Below, in pieces: positions 35,505-45,017 of a stretch of 64,000 nt of DNA; the first letter of the stretch is position 1, and the number at the start of each line of letters is the position of its first letter. The DNA comes from Achromobacter sp. UMC46 (GTDB lineage Bacteria > Pseudomonadota > Gammaproteobacteria > Burkholderiales > Burkholderiaceae_B): assembly GCF_014170335.1 (NCBI RefSeq), contig NZ_LZZS01000038.1, forward strand, positions 1 through 64,000. The letters run 5' to 3'. The notes beneath the pieces are model-generated. The model ran no database searches. It saw nothing but the letters and a program-made list of their open reading frames with translations, and was not told where the DNA came from. Made by a program: the position numbers and the translations under genes.

Positions 35505-37030
35505 GCGTTCAGCCCCATGGCGGACAGGCGCAGCCAGATCGTCTTGATCTGCTGGTATTGCGCCATGGCTTCCAGGCCCTTGTCGCGGGCCTGCGACCCC
35601 GACCGGCGGTAGCCGCCAAACGGCGTCTTGATATCGCCTTCCGTGAAGCCGTTGACCGCGACCGTGCCGCACTCCAGGCGGCGGGCGAAGTACATGGCGC
35701 GGTCCAGGTCGCGGGTGTAGACCGTGGCGTGCAGGCCGTAATCAGTGCCGTTGGCGATCGAGAGCGCCTGGTCCATGCTGTCTACCGGCAGCACGCCCAG
35801 CACCGGCCCGAAGATCTCTTCGCGCGCAATGGTCATTTCCGGGCGCAGGTCGGCGAAGACGGTGGGGCCCAGATAATGGCCCCGCCCGCCCGGCGCGCCG
35901 GCGGCTTCCAGGACGCGGCGTGCGCCTTCCTCCATGCCCTTGGCCACATAGGCCTGCACGCGGTTGCGCTGGCCGGCGGAGATCAGCGGCCCCATGTCGG
36001 TGGCCGGATTCAAGGGGTCTCCGATCACGATCTGCTTGGTGCGGGCGATGATCTTCTCCACGTAGGCGTCCTGCCGCGACCGCGCGACCAGCTGGCGCAT
36101 GTTGGCAGAGCAATTCTGGCCGCCATTCCAGAAGGCGGCCATCACGGCATTGTCGATCAGATCTTCGGTCAGGTCCGCGTCGTCAAGCACGATGAAGGGG
36201 CTTTTTCCGCCCATCTCCAGCCCCACCGTCTTCAGGTTGCTGGAGCCCGAATACTGCAGGAAGAGACGCCCCACATCCGTGGAGCCGGTGAACGACACCG
36301 CGTCGATGTCGGGATGCTGGCCGATCAAGCGCCCCGTGGTCTCGCCCGGCCCCGTCAGCACGTTCAGCACGCCCGCCGGGATCCCCGCTTCGATGGCCAG
36401 TGCCGCCAGGGACAGGGCGGTCAGCGACGTCTCTTCGGCCGGTTTGACGATGACGGAGCAGCCGCTGGCCAGCGCCGGCGCCAGCTTCCACGTCGCCATC
36501 AGCAGCGGGAAGTTCCAGGGCAGGACGGCCGCCACCACGCCGATCGGTTCGCGCACGACCATCGCGCAGTCTTCCTGCCCCGTCGGCGCGACGTGGCCGT
36601 AGCTCTTGTCCACCAGTTCGCCGTACCACTGGAAGATGGCCGGGACTTCCTGCGTGATTTCGCGCAGGCAGTCGCGGATGGGCTTGCCGCTTTCCAGGCT
36701 TTCCATGACGGCCAGCCTGACCCCGTCGCGCCGGATCAGCGCCGCCAGCTTCAGCAGCGCTTCCTTGCGCTTTTCCGGCGCGCAGCGCGACCACGCGCCG
36801 CTGCGGAAAGACCACCGCGCCGCCGCGACCGCGCGGTCCACGTCCTTCTGGCCGCAATGGGCCAGCGTGCTCAGCACGGCGCCGGTGGCGGGATTGGCGG
36901 TCTCGATCAGCGCCCCGTTGTCGGACGCCGACCAGTCGCCGTCGATGAAGGCGCGGTCGGGCAGGCGCAGGCCGGCGGCGATGCGCTGCAGTTCTGCATG
37001 GCTGGGGGTGGGCAGGGCGGTATCGGACAT
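35501..37030 (-). CDS. NAD(P)-dependent aldehyde dehydrogenase (PuuC-like)
   Basis: A 509-residue aldehyde dehydrogenase with nucleophile Cys307 (GGQNCSANMR), general base Glu272 (GLEMGGKSPF), and the cofactor blocks PWNFPLLM and FTGSTDVGR. By length and the C-terminal GTVAVNGFTEGDIKTPFGG it resembles gamma-glutamyl-gamma-aminobutyraldehyde dehydrogenases, but the substrate is not certain. ATG 37030 has a better-spaced GGAG than 37033. It sits 14 bp after a flavin amine-oxidase gene, consistent with oxidising the aldehyde that gene would make. Confidence 0.93.
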   Translation of the reverse strand: MSDTALPTPSHAELQRIAAGLRLPDRAFIDGDWSASDNGALIETANPATGAVLSTLAHCGQKDVDRAVAAARWSFRSGAWSRCAPEKRKEALLKLAALIRRDGVRLAVMESLESGKPIRDCLREITQEVPAIFQWYGELVDKSYGHVAPTGQEDCAMVVREPIGVVAAVLPWNFPLLMATWKLAPALASGCSVIVKPAEETSLTALSLAALAIEAGIPAGVLNVLTGPGETTGRLIGQHPDIDAVSFTGSTDVGRLFLQYSGSSNLKTVGLEMGGKSPFIVLDDADLTEDLIDNAVMAAFWNGGQNCSANMRQLVARSRQDAYVEKIIARTKQIVIGDPLNPATDMGPLISAGQRNRVQAYVAKGMEEGARRVLEAAGAPGGRGHYLGPTVFADLRPEMTIAREEIFGPVLGVLPVDSMDQALSIANGTDYGLHATVYTRDLDRAMYFARRLECGTVAVNGFTEGDIKTPFGGYRRSGSQARDKGLEAMAQYQQIKTIWLRLSAMGLNA

Positions 37031-37044
37031 CATTGCTCCGGGTA

Positions 37045-38400
37045 TCAGATGGCCGCGTAGGGGCGCGAATACGCCCCCCGCAGGAAACGGTCAGCCGAAA
37101 ACGGCGCCAGGTCGGTCTTGGGTTCGACGCCGCGCGCCAGCGCGGCGAGCGTGCTGCCCACCGCGGGGCCCAGCCCGAAGCCATGCCCCGAAAAGCCCGT
37201 GGCGATGATCAGGCCGGCAGCCGGCCAGGCCGCATCGATCACCGGCAGCGCGTCCGGCATCACGTCGATGTTCCCGGCCCAGGACTTGACGATGTCGACC
37301 GGCGGCATTCCCGCGAACAATTCCGCGAAGCGCTTGCGGTTGTCGCGCACGCGGTGCGTGTTGGGCGCGATCTCGGGGTCACGGGGCTTGATCGCCCAAT
37401 CCGACTTTGGCACGGACAGCCGGGTGTACAGGTCGTTGACGAAGGGCTTGCCCAGCCGGAACGAAAAGCCCTTGTGGTTGCGCACCACTTCGCGCAGGAA
37501 ATAGCGGGAGGCGCGCAGGGAATCCAGCGTCAGGTCGATATCCGTGCCGGCATCGGTGGCGATGATGCAGGAACCGTCGGGGCGCTGGCGCAGGCCCAGC
37601 CCGTACCCGACAAAGCAAGGCAAGCCCATGGGGGGCAGGGGCGCCGTCAGCGACACCGTGCTGCGCACGACCTTCTGGGGCAGCTGCACATCCAGCCCCT
37701 GCAGCAGGCGGAAGGTCTGCGCGCCTGCCGCGCAGATGACGATGGGCGCGCGCACCGGACCGTGCTCGGTCTGCACGCCGCGCACGCTGCCGCCCGCGAC
37801 GTCCAGCGCGCTGACGCCGCAATCCTCAAGCACCACCGCGCCAGCGCCGATGGCCGCCCGGGCGAACGCCAGCGTCGCCAGCGTGGGTTCCGCCTGCCCG
37901 TCCGATTCGGCGATGATGCCGCCTTCGGTGCGCGGCGACACCCGCGGAAACCGCGCCGCGACCTCGTCGGCGCTCAGCATCCGCGTGTCGCTGACCCTGC
38001 CGCCCGCTTCCGCCAGCCACGCCTCGTAGGAGCGGCGTTCGGCCTCGTCGGCGCACAGGAACAGGCAGCCGCTGCGCGTCCAGCCCGTCTCATGCCCGAG
38101 TTCCGCCCGCAGTCCGGGCCAAAGCGACAAGGCCTGGGCGGCCAGCGCCAGCTCGGCCGGATCGCGGCACAGCGACCGCACGAAACCCCAGTTGCGCCCC
38201 GACTGCTGCGAGGCGATCCGGTTCTTTTCCAGCAGCACCACTTTCAAGTTGGCGCGGGTCAGGTACCAGGCAGCGCTGCAACCCATGATGCCGCCGCCGA
38301 TGATGACGACATCGGCCATGGCCGGCAGCGGCTCGGACCTGTCCAGCAGGCGCGATACCGCGTCCGCCGGCGCGTGGCGCAACAGGTTAAGCGGCGGCAT
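37045..38400 (-). CDS. FAD-dependent oxidoreductase (D-amino-acid-oxidase family)
   Basis: A 451-residue flavoprotein of the DAO family. The FAD-binding Rossmann motif VVIIGGGIMGCSAAWYL lies at about residues 31-47, followed by SGRNWGFVRS. The C-terminal FAD motif is AGLIIATGFSGHGFGLGP. Such enzymes oxidise primary or secondary amines to imines. The proposed ATG 38400 overlaps the end of ridA by 14 bp, so the imine-forming enzyme and imine deaminase are translationally linked. A second, unrelated-length DAO-family gene lies at 39142. Confidence 0.9.
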   Translation of the reverse strand: MPPLNLLRHAPADAVSRLLDRSEPLPAMADVVIIGGGIMGCSAAWYLTRANLKVVLLEKNRIASQQSGRNWGFVRSLCRDPAELALAAQALSLWPGLRAELGHETGWTRSGCLFLCADEAERRSYEAWLAEAGGRVSDTRMLSADEVAARFPRVSPRTEGGIIAESDGQAEPTLATLAFARAAIGAGAVVLEDCGVSALDVAGGSVRGVQTEHGPVRAPIVICAAGAQTFRLLQGLDVQLPQKVVRSTVSLTAPLPPMGLPCFVGYGLGLRQRPDGSCIIATDAGTDIDLTLDSLRASRYFLREVVRNHKGFSFRLGKPFVNDLYTRLSVPKSDWAIKPRDPEIAPNTHRVRDNRKRFAELFAGMPPVDIVKSWAGNIDVMPDALPVIDAAWPAAGLIIATGFSGHGFGLGPAVGSTLAALARGVEPKTDLAPFSADRFLRGAYSRPYAAI

Positions 38401-38800
38401 CGACGATGGCGTCCATATCGATCTCGACCCGGATAGCGGGGTCGAACAATCCGGCCTGCACGGTCGTGCACGCCGGGTCCACGCCGCGGAATGCCTCCGC
38501 ATACACGTCCATGACGGCGTCGTAGTCTTCGGGCCGGGCGATGTAGATGCGCACCCGCACCACATCGCGCAGCGACGCGCCGGCCTGCTCGAACGCGAAT
38601 TGGGCATTGCGCAAGATCTGCTCGGTCTGCGCCCGTGCGCCGTCGGCCAGCACGTCGGCGACATAGTCGTAGCCCGTCGTCCCGGACAGGCGGACGTGGC
38701 CGTTCAGCGCGACGGCGCGCGCATAGCTGTAAGTGCGTTCATACTCGCTGCCCGAGTAGATGGCTTGCCGGCCGCTGCGTTGACGCGTGTTGTCGTTCAT
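38387..38800 (-). CDS. RidA-family enamine/imine deaminase
   Basis: A 137-residue trimeric-type RidA protein (YER057c/UK114 family). The catalytic arginine region VVRVRIYIA and the C-terminal VEIDMDAIV match the family. It hydrolyses reactive enamines/imines to carbonyl compounds and ammonia. The start could also be ATG 38812. It is the first gene of the minus-strand operon and overlaps the flavin oxidase gene, so it likely serves that enzyme's product rather than general metabolism. Confidence 0.9.
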   Translation of the reverse strand: MNDNTRQRSGRQAIYSGSEYERTYSYARAVALNGHVRLSGTTGYDYVADVLADGARAQTEQILRNAQFAFEQAGASLRDVVRVRIYIARPEDYDAVMDVYAEAFRGVDPACTTVQAGLFDPAIRVEIDMDAIVDAAA

Positions 38801-39141
38801 GTCGGTTTTCATCCAGGAGTGCTTCATTGGCGAGCAGGATCGCGCAAAAGGCGTTGCCCCGTCGATGTCAAAAAATCGAGGGCTGGATGCAATTAATAGA
38901 ACGACGGCGGATGGCGGGCCCGGCGCAGCGCAAGACAGGGGTGCAGCGCGGTCATGGTTTTCCCGTAGCGTTTTCCCCTGCGCGCGGGCAAGCCCGGACC
39001 CGGTGCAGATTATTGCGGTTTCGATTCCATTTATTCGACTCGACACTGCCGAAGGCGTTGGGATTCAATCGGGTCATTCCGGGAACAGCCCGGCGCCGCG
39101 GCGCAGAACCAGCGGCTTTCCAGATGAAAGGGGAATACAGG
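38801..39141. other. Divergent promoter region of the amine-catabolism locus
   Basis: About 340 bp between ridA (minus) and the second flavin oxidase (plus). It must carry both promoters and probably the binding site of the LysR regulator encoded at 43907. No clear palindrome or -10/-35 pair could be fixed by eye, and no credible small gene is present. Confidence 0.55.
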
Positions 39142-40275
39142 ATGCACATGGATGTTGTCATTGTCGGCGGCGGGATTTCAGGGGCCGCGGCCGCCTACTT
39201 CCTTTCCCGGACCGCGAAGGTGGCGTTGATCGAACAAGAGCCGCATTTCGGGTTCCATAGTTCGGGCCGCACCGCCGGCCAGTTCACGGTCGGCATTTCG
39301 GCCGACCAGATGCGCGGCATGGCCGCCGCCAGCCGGGCGTTTTTCCACGCGCCGCCGGCCGGCTTCGCCGATCTTCCCCTGATCGAGCAGCGCGGCAGCC
39401 TGACGCTGGGCCGCCATAGCCAGAAGGCGGTGCTGGACAAGCTGCACGCGCGCATCGGAGAAGCGGGCGGCACCGCGGAGTGGGTGGACCGCGAGCAGGC
39501 CATGGCCCTGTTCCCCGCGTTGCTGGCCGACAAGTTCGACCTGGGCGTCCACGAGACCGACGCGCAGGACATCGACGTCAACACCCTGCTTCAGGCCTAT
39601 CTGAAAGGCGCCAAGCGCAATGGCGCGGTGCTGGCGGTGAACGCGCCGGTGCAAAGCATCGAACGCCACGAAGGCAAATGGCGCATCCGCACGCAAGACG
39701 AGGACTACACCGCCGGCGTCATGGTCAACACCGCGGGCGGCTGGGCCGACGCCATCGCCCAGATGGCAGGCGTGGCGCCCGTCGGCATCACGCCGTACAA
39801 GCGCACCGCCTTCACCTTCCCCTTGCGGCCCGGCTCCGAAGGCGCCCGCTGGCCGCACGTGTGCAACGCGGACTACCAGTGGTACGTCAAGCCGGAGCAT
39901 GGCTGCTTCATGGGGTCGCCCGCCGACGCGCAGCCGGTCGCCCCCGGCGAGGTCTATCCGGACGAGCTGGATGTGGCGCAGGGCATCTACAACATCGAAC
40001 AGGAAACGTCGTTGCGCGTGCCGCGCCCCATCAGCGTCTGGGCGGGCGTGCGCAGCTACGTGCGCGACCGCAATCCGGTCTGCGGCGCGCGCGCCGACAG
40101 CCCCGGGTTCATCTGGTACGCGGCGCTGGGCGGCTGCGGCGTGCTGACGTCGCCCGCGATGGGACAGGCCGTGGCGGCGCTGGCGCAGGGCTTGCCGCTG
40201 CCTGATGCGCTGCTGGCTCGCGGCCTGACGCCCGAGGCGCTGTCGCCCGACCGCGATTCGCTCCGGTCCGCCTGA
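39142..40275 (+). CDS. Second FAD-dependent oxidoreductase (DAO family)
   Basis: A 377-residue flavoprotein. The FAD motif MDVVIVGGGISGAAAAYFL is at the very N-terminus, with SSGRTAGQFTVGIS following and the C-terminal block GFIWYAALGGCGVLTSPAMG. It resembles glycine/D-amino-acid oxidases and dehydrogenases. ATG 39142 places the Rossmann fold at residue 3; the open frame further upstream has no domain. It is the first gene of the plus-strand operon and precedes the ABC binding protein by 46 bp. Confidence 0.9.
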   Translation: MHMDVVIVGGGISGAAAAYFLSRTAKVALIEQEPHFGFHSSGRTAGQFTVGISADQMRGMAAASRAFFHAPPAGFADLPLIEQRGSLTLGRHSQKAVLDKLHARIGEAGGTAEWVDREQAMALFPALLADKFDLGVHETDAQDIDVNTLLQAYLKGAKRNGAVLAVNAPVQSIERHEGKWRIRTQDEDYTAGVMVNTAGGWADAIAQMAGVAPVGITPYKRTAFTFPLRPGSEGARWPHVCNADYQWYVKPEHGCFMGSPADAQPVAPGEVYPDELDVAQGIYNIEQETSLRVPRPISVWAGVRSYVRDRNPVCGARADSPGFIWYAALGGCGVLTSPAMGQAVAALAQGLPLPDALLARGLTPEALSPDRDSLRSA

Positions 40276-40321
40276 ATCCGGCAAAGACAAACAAGCACAC
40301 CACAACGGGGAAACGGAAGCC

Positions 40322-41965
40322 ATGATCGACCATAAGCTCTCCAAACGCGATTTCCTGAAACTGTCGGCCACCGCCGGCACGCTGCTGGCGGCGCCCGCCT
40401 GGGCGCAATCGGCGCCGACACCGCCCGCTGCTCCGCGCGGCCAGGTGATCGCCGGCATCTCGCAGGAACCCACGGTATTCAATCCGCTGATGCCGGGCAG
40501 CGAAGTCGACCAGGGCGTCTGGTGGCAGCTGTTCAGCACCTTGTGGTTCATCGACGCGCAGGGCAACACCGTGGCGGACCTGGCGCGCGAGGTGCCTTCG
40601 GTCGAAAACGGCGGGCTGTCGGCCGACGGCCTGGTCTGGAAAGTGAAGCTCAAGACCGGCGCCACCTGGCACGACGGCAAGCCGTTCACCGCGCGCGACG
40701 TGAAGTACACGCTGGAGCTGATCAACAACCCCGCGTTCCGGGCCCGCAACCGCGTCGGCCATTCCCTGGTGCGCGACATCACCGTGGTGGCGGACGACGA
40801 GATCCACTGGCGCATGGAAAGCAGCTTCACGCCCTACATGTCGGTGCTGTCCCAGACCTTCATGGTGCCCGAGCACATCCTGAGCGCAGCCGCCGATCCG
40901 AATACCGCGCCCTACAACCAGGCGCCCGTGGGCACCGGCCCCTTCCGCTGGGGCGCGCGCCGCGCCGGCGACCACATCCAGCTGGAACGCAATCCGGCCT
41001 ACCACGGCCAGGGCCCCTATCTGCTGCGCATCATCTTCAAGTACATCCCCGACCAGACGATGCTGTATACGCAGTTCCGCAGCGGGCAGATCGACTACCT
41101 GGGGCTGTCCGGCATCCAGCCCAGCTTCGAGCAAGAGGCGGCCAGGCTGCGCGGCGCGCGCATCATGCCGGTACCCACCCCGTTCATCGAACACGTCGCG
41201 CTGAACCTGGGCTTCGCGCCGTTCGCGGACAAGGCCGTGCGCGAGGCCCTGTACCTGGGCATGAACAAGGAAGCGCGCATCAAGGCCATCTATCAGGGCC
41301 GGCCGCTGCCGACGGAATCCTATGTGCCCAAAGGGCATTGGGCCTACAACGACGCGCTGCCCGCCCACCGCTACGACCCGCAGGCCGCGCGCGCCCTGCT
41401 GGACGCGGCCGGCTGGGTGCCGGGCAGCGACGGCATCCGGGTCAAGAACGGCCAGCGTCTGGCATTCTCCAATTCCACGACGGCGGGCGCGCAAGCGCGG
41501 GAACAATCCCAGCAGCTGCTGATGCAGGACTGGCGGCAGATCGGCGTGGAGATGACCATCGAGAACATGCCGGCGGCCGTCATCTGGGGCAACTTCTGGC
41601 AGAAGTCGCAATACCAGTCGGTCATGGTGGCGTCCAACTTCCTTCAAGGCAGCGACCCGGACGTGACCGCGCGCTTCTCCAGCGCATCGATTCCCGCCAA
41701 GGGCGGCAGCGGCCTGAACACCTACCAGTACCAGAACCCGGAAATGGACCAGCTGCTGCAGCAAGGCACCCGGGAATTCAACCTGGACGAACGCAAACGC
41801 ATCTACCACCGGATCCAGGAGATCGTCCGGAGCGACCTGGTGCTGTTGCCCGTTTCCCAGACCGTCATCATCGAAGCCGTCAAGGACAAGCTCGTCGGCT
41901 ACGAGAACAATATCAACAGCTCATCCAACTGCTGGAACATGCGCAGCTGGTATTGGGCAAGCTGA
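40322..41965 (+). CDS. Peptide-type ABC transporter substrate-binding protein
   Basis: A 547-residue periplasmic receptor of the SBP_bac_5 family (DppA/OppA/NikA type). The N-terminus SKRDFLKLSATAGTLLAAPAWA looks like a Tat signal with KR in place of RR. Family signatures are ATWHDGKPFTARDVKYTLE and PYNQAPVGTGPFRW. The ligand is unknown but probably a peptide-like or amine compound, given the enzymes encoded around it. The first permease gene follows after 17 bp. Confidence 0.94.
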   Translation: MIDHKLSKRDFLKLSATAGTLLAAPAWAQSAPTPPAAPRGQVIAGISQEPTVFNPLMPGSEVDQGVWWQLFSTLWFIDAQGNTVADLAREVPSVENGGLSADGLVWKVKLKTGATWHDGKPFTARDVKYTLELINNPAFRARNRVGHSLVRDITVVADDEIHWRMESSFTPYMSVLSQTFMVPEHILSAAADPNTAPYNQAPVGTGPFRWGARRAGDHIQLERNPAYHGQGPYLLRIIFKYIPDQTMLYTQFRSGQIDYLGLSGIQPSFEQEAARLRGARIMPVPTPFIEHVALNLGFAPFADKAVREALYLGMNKEARIKAIYQGRPLPTESYVPKGHWAYNDALPAHRYDPQAARALLDAAGWVPGSDGIRVKNGQRLAFSNSTTAGAQAREQSQQLLMQDWRQIGVEMTIENMPAAVIWGNFWQKSQYQSVMVASNFLQGSDPDVTARFSSASIPAKGGSGLNTYQYQNPEMDQLLQQGTREFNLDERKRIYHRIQEIVRSDLVLLPVSQTVIIEAVKDKLVGYENNINSSSNCWNMRSWYWAS

Positions 41966-41982
41966 CGGGCCGGAGCCTCTAG

Positions 41983-42933
41983 ATGACCCAGTACCTGCTC
42001 AAGCGCGGCGGCCAGTCCCTGGTGCTGCTGCTGTTGGTATCGCTGATCGGATTCGGCATTCTCTACCTGTCGCCGGGCGGCCCGTTGTCGCAGCTGGCCC
42101 AATCGTCGAACATGGCGCAAGAGGATATCGACCGCCTGACGCGCAGCATGGGGCTGGACCGCCCCTTCCTCATCCAGTACGGCGACTGGCTGCTGCGCAT
42201 GGTGCGCGGCGACTGGGGCGCATCCTACCGCGACGGCATCGGCGTGCTGGCCACCATCGGCTCGCATATCGGGGCGACTTTGTCGCTGATGGCGGTATCC
42301 ACCGTCATTGCCGCGCTGCTGGGCGGCATGATCGGCATCTGGGGCGCGGTGCGCCGGCATTCGCTGATGGACGCGCTGTCGTCGGTGGGCGCGATGATCG
42401 CGCTGTCCATCCCGACTTTCTGGTTCGGCCTGATGGCGATCTACCTGTTCTCCATCAAGCTGGGCTGGCTGCCGGCCGGCAACCAGCAGACGTTCGGCGA
42501 CGGCTCGTTCCTGGATCTGGCGCACCACATGATCGCGCCGGTCATGGTGCTGGCGCTGGTCGAGACCGCGGTGTGGGCGCGCTTCATGCGTTCTTCCATG
42601 ATCGAGACCCTGGAGCAGGACTACATCCGCACGGCGCGCGCAAAAGGCGCGGGCGGCCGGGCGATCATCCTGTCGCACGCGCTGCGCAATGCGCTGCTGC
42701 CCATGATCACGCTCGTCGGCCTGCAGTTCCCGACCTTGCTGGGCGGCGCGCTGATCACCGAAACGGTCTTCAGCTGGCCCGGCATGGGCCGCCTTTTCTT
42801 CGATTCGCTGGAATACCGCGACTACCCCGTGGTCATGGGCATTCTGATGCTGTCCGCCATCATGGTGATGCTGGGCTCGCTGTTGGCCGATGTGCTGTAC
42901 GCCATCGCCGACCCTCGTATTCGGATGGACTGA
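41983..42933 (+). CDS. ABC transporter permease, DppB type
   Basis: A 316-residue inner-membrane permease with about six helices. The N-terminal helix GQSLVLLLLVSLIGFGILY precedes the binding-protein-dependent transport domain; the EAA-like loop is DYIRTARAKGAGGRAI. It pairs with the DppC-type permease that begins 2 bp after its stop. Intact, full length. Confidence 0.94.
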   Translation: MTQYLLKRGGQSLVLLLLVSLIGFGILYLSPGGPLSQLAQSSNMAQEDIDRLTRSMGLDRPFLIQYGDWLLRMVRGDWGASYRDGIGVLATIGSHIGATLSLMAVSTVIAALLGGMIGIWGAVRRHSLMDALSSVGAMIALSIPTFWFGLMAIYLFSIKLGWLPAGNQQTFGDGSFLDLAHHMIAPVMVLALVETAVWARFMRSSMIETLEQDYIRTARAKGAGGRAIILSHALRNALLPMITLVGLQFPTLLGGALITETVFSWPGMGRLFFDSLEYRDYPVVMGILMLSAIMVMLGSLLADVLYAIADPRIRMD

Positions 42934-42935
42934 GC

Positions 42936-43832
42936 ATGATGAAAGCCCCTGGAATCCCCGACTCCGCCGCGGCGGGCACGCCGTACTGTCCGCCCGGCGC
43001 GCTGCATGCCGGCTGGCTTGCCCTGACCCGCCACAAGCTGGCCGCGGCGGGCGCGGCCACCATTGTCCTGATGGTGCTGCTGTGCTTCGCGGGGCCGCTC
43101 GTCCTGCGGCTGGACGCCAGCTACATCGACGTGCTGAACCGCTTTGCGCCCCCGCTGTCCGCCGGACACCTGCTGGGCACGGACGAGCTTGGCCGCGACG
43201 TGCTGGCCCGCCTGATGGCCGGCGGCAGGATCTCGCTGACAATCGGCTTCGCGGCGATGCTGATTTCGGTGGTGTTCGGCACCGTCGTGGGCATGATCGC
43301 CGGCTACCGGCGTGGCTTCGTGGGCGCCCTGCTGATGCGCTTCGTCGACGCCATGCTGGCGTTCCCGACGATTTTCCTGATCCTGGCCCTGGCCATGCTG
43401 GTCAAGCCCGGCATCGTCTCGACGACCATCCTGATCTCGGCCACCTGCTGGATGGAAGTCGCCCGCCTGGTCGAAGGCCAGTACCGGTCGCTGCGCAACA
43501 CGGAGTATGCCGCGGCGGCCCGCAGCGCCGGCGCCTCGGGCCTGCGCATCATGGTCGTCGAACTGCTGCCCAATGCCATGGGCCCGATCATCATCGTCGC
43601 CACGCTGAACGTGGCGCGCGCCATCCTGCTGGAATCCTATGTCAGCTATCTGGGCTATGGCATCCAGCCGCCGGTGGCCAGCCTGGGCAACATGCTGAAC
43701 AACGCGCAGATCTACCTGACCTCCGCGCCCTGGCTGGCGATCGTGCCCGGCATCGCGATCGCGTTGACGGTGACCAGCGTGAATTTCATCGGCGAAGGGC
43801 TGCGCAATATACTCGAGCCGCGCAGCCGGTGA
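42936..43832 (+). CDS. ABC transporter permease, DppC type
   Basis: A 298-residue permease. An N-terminal OppC-like segment (LALTRHKLAAAGAATIVLM) is followed by HLLGTDELGRDVLARLMAGGR, typical of DppC, and the EAA loop EYAAAARSAGASGLRI. The start has two tandem ATGs (42936, 42939) just after the DppB stop, indicating coupling. It completes the importer powered by the fused ATPase on the other strand. Confidence 0.94.
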   Translation: MMKAPGIPDSAAAGTPYCPPGALHAGWLALTRHKLAAAGAATIVLMVLLCFAGPLVLRLDASYIDVLNRFAPPLSAGHLLGTDELGRDVLARLMAGGRISLTIGFAAMLISVVFGTVVGMIAGYRRGFVGALLMRFVDAMLAFPTIFLILALAMLVKPGIVSTTILISATCWMEVARLVEGQYRSLRNTEYAAAARSAGASGLRIMVVELLPNAMGPIIIVATLNVARAILLESYVSYLGYGIQPPVASLGNMLNNAQIYLTSAPWLAIVPGIAIALTVTSVNFIGEGLRNILEPRSR

Positions 43833-43906
43833 ATCGTCCCGCCGGCACGCTAGCCGGTCCCCCTTGATCCGAGCCGAGCCTAACCCCCAACGCCCTGGAG
43901 AACGGG

Positions 43907-44803
43907 ATGCACCGACGCCTGCCCTCGCTGAACGCGCTACGCTGCTTTGAAGTCGTGGCGGCCCATACCAGCGTCAAGAAGGCCGCCCAGATCCTGAACG
44001 TCAGCGAAAGCGCGGTCAGCCGCCAGGTCCGCATCCTGGAAGAGCAGTTGGGGCAGACGCTGTTCCTGCGTACCCACAGCGGCCTGGAGATCACCGAGGC
44101 CGGGCGCAAGCTGGCCACGACGGTCAAGGAAGCGTTCGACCATATCGCCAACGCCATCGACCCCACGCACACCGACCAGGACATCGTCACGCTGCGGGTG
44201 ATCCCCACCTTCGCGCTGCGCTGGCTTTTCCCCCGGCTGCGGCGCTTCCACGAGCAGTACCCGATGATCAAGGTCGTGGTCCGCACGCGGCTCAACGACA
44301 TGACGGCCGACGAGACCGACTCGGACCTGGGCATCCGCTACGCGCTGGGCAACTTTTCGCACGAAGACGCGACCGAACTCTACGCCGAGTGGATCGTGCC
44401 GGTGTGCGCGCCGGGCCATATCGACGCCGCCGACCCCGAGCGCGGCCTGCGCGAGTCCACCTTGCTGCACCCCTTGCCCGACCACCAGGACTGGATCACG
44501 TGGTCCGAGAAGACCGGCATCGAACTGTTCACGCGGGGCGGCCTGGATTTCGATGCGCTGGACATGGCGTTGAGCGCGGCCGAGGCGGGCCTGGGCGTGG
44601 CCATCGCCGACGTCGTGCTGGCCGACCAGGCCATCCAGGACGGCCGGGTCGTCGTGCCGCTGCGCCGCGCGGTGCCCACCGGCGTGTCGTACTACCTGGT
44701 GCGCCGGCCGGCGCTGCGGCATCGCCGTCAGGTCAAGCTGGTGGAAGACTGGATCGTCAGCGAGCTGGTGGAATCCAAAGCCATCATCGCGTCCTACGCC
44801 TAG
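43907..44803 (+). CDS. LysR-family regulator (GcvA-like)
   Basis: A 298-residue regulator. The helix-turn-helix is at about residues 8-67 (LNALRCFEVVAAHTSVKKAA; SESAVSRQVR) and resembles the GcvA/AmpR subgroup, LP-SLNALR-FE. GGAG precedes the ATG. It is 74 bp after the last permease gene and in the same direction, so it is the natural regulator of the amine-uptake locus; the effector is unknown. Confidence 0.92.
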   Translation: MHRRLPSLNALRCFEVVAAHTSVKKAAQILNVSESAVSRQVRILEEQLGQTLFLRTHSGLEITEAGRKLATTVKEAFDHIANAIDPTHTDQDIVTLRVIPTFALRWLFPRLRRFHEQYPMIKVVVRTRLNDMTADETDSDLGIRYALGNFSHEDATELYAEWIVPVCAPGHIDAADPERGLRESTLLHPLPDHQDWITWSEKTGIELFTRGGLDFDALDMALSAAEAGLGVAIADVVLADQAIQDGRVVVPLRRAVPTGVSYYLVRRPALRHRRQVKLVEDWIVSELVESKAIIASYA

Positions 44804-44834
44804 GCCGCCAGCCTCGCCGGCGGCGCCTGGCGGC
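44804..44834 (+). terminator. Hairpin after the LysR gene (possible terminator)
   Basis: GCCGCCAG pairs with CTGGCGGC around a 15-base GC-rich loop, directly after the LysR stop. No T-run follows, so this is a weak call. Confidence 0.35.
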
Positions 44835-45017
44835 AGGCCGGCCATTGCAAAGAAATGCGTTTCCGCGACAACATTCGCAAGATTCGAGTTTTCTGCGCCG
44901 ACGCGTTAAATATTGCGGGCCATACGACGTAAAGCCGTATATCCCTCAGTCTTTCCGCGGGACCGCCCACGCGCGCGATCACATGCATGCGACGGGCACG
45001 CCAGCCCGCCACATCCA

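Noticed and set aside
35504..35672. N-terminal extension of the ABC ATPase from an upstream ATG
   Set aside because: It would lie wholly inside the aldehyde dehydrogenase gene with shadow composition; GTG 35504 with the 4-bp overlap is the natural start.
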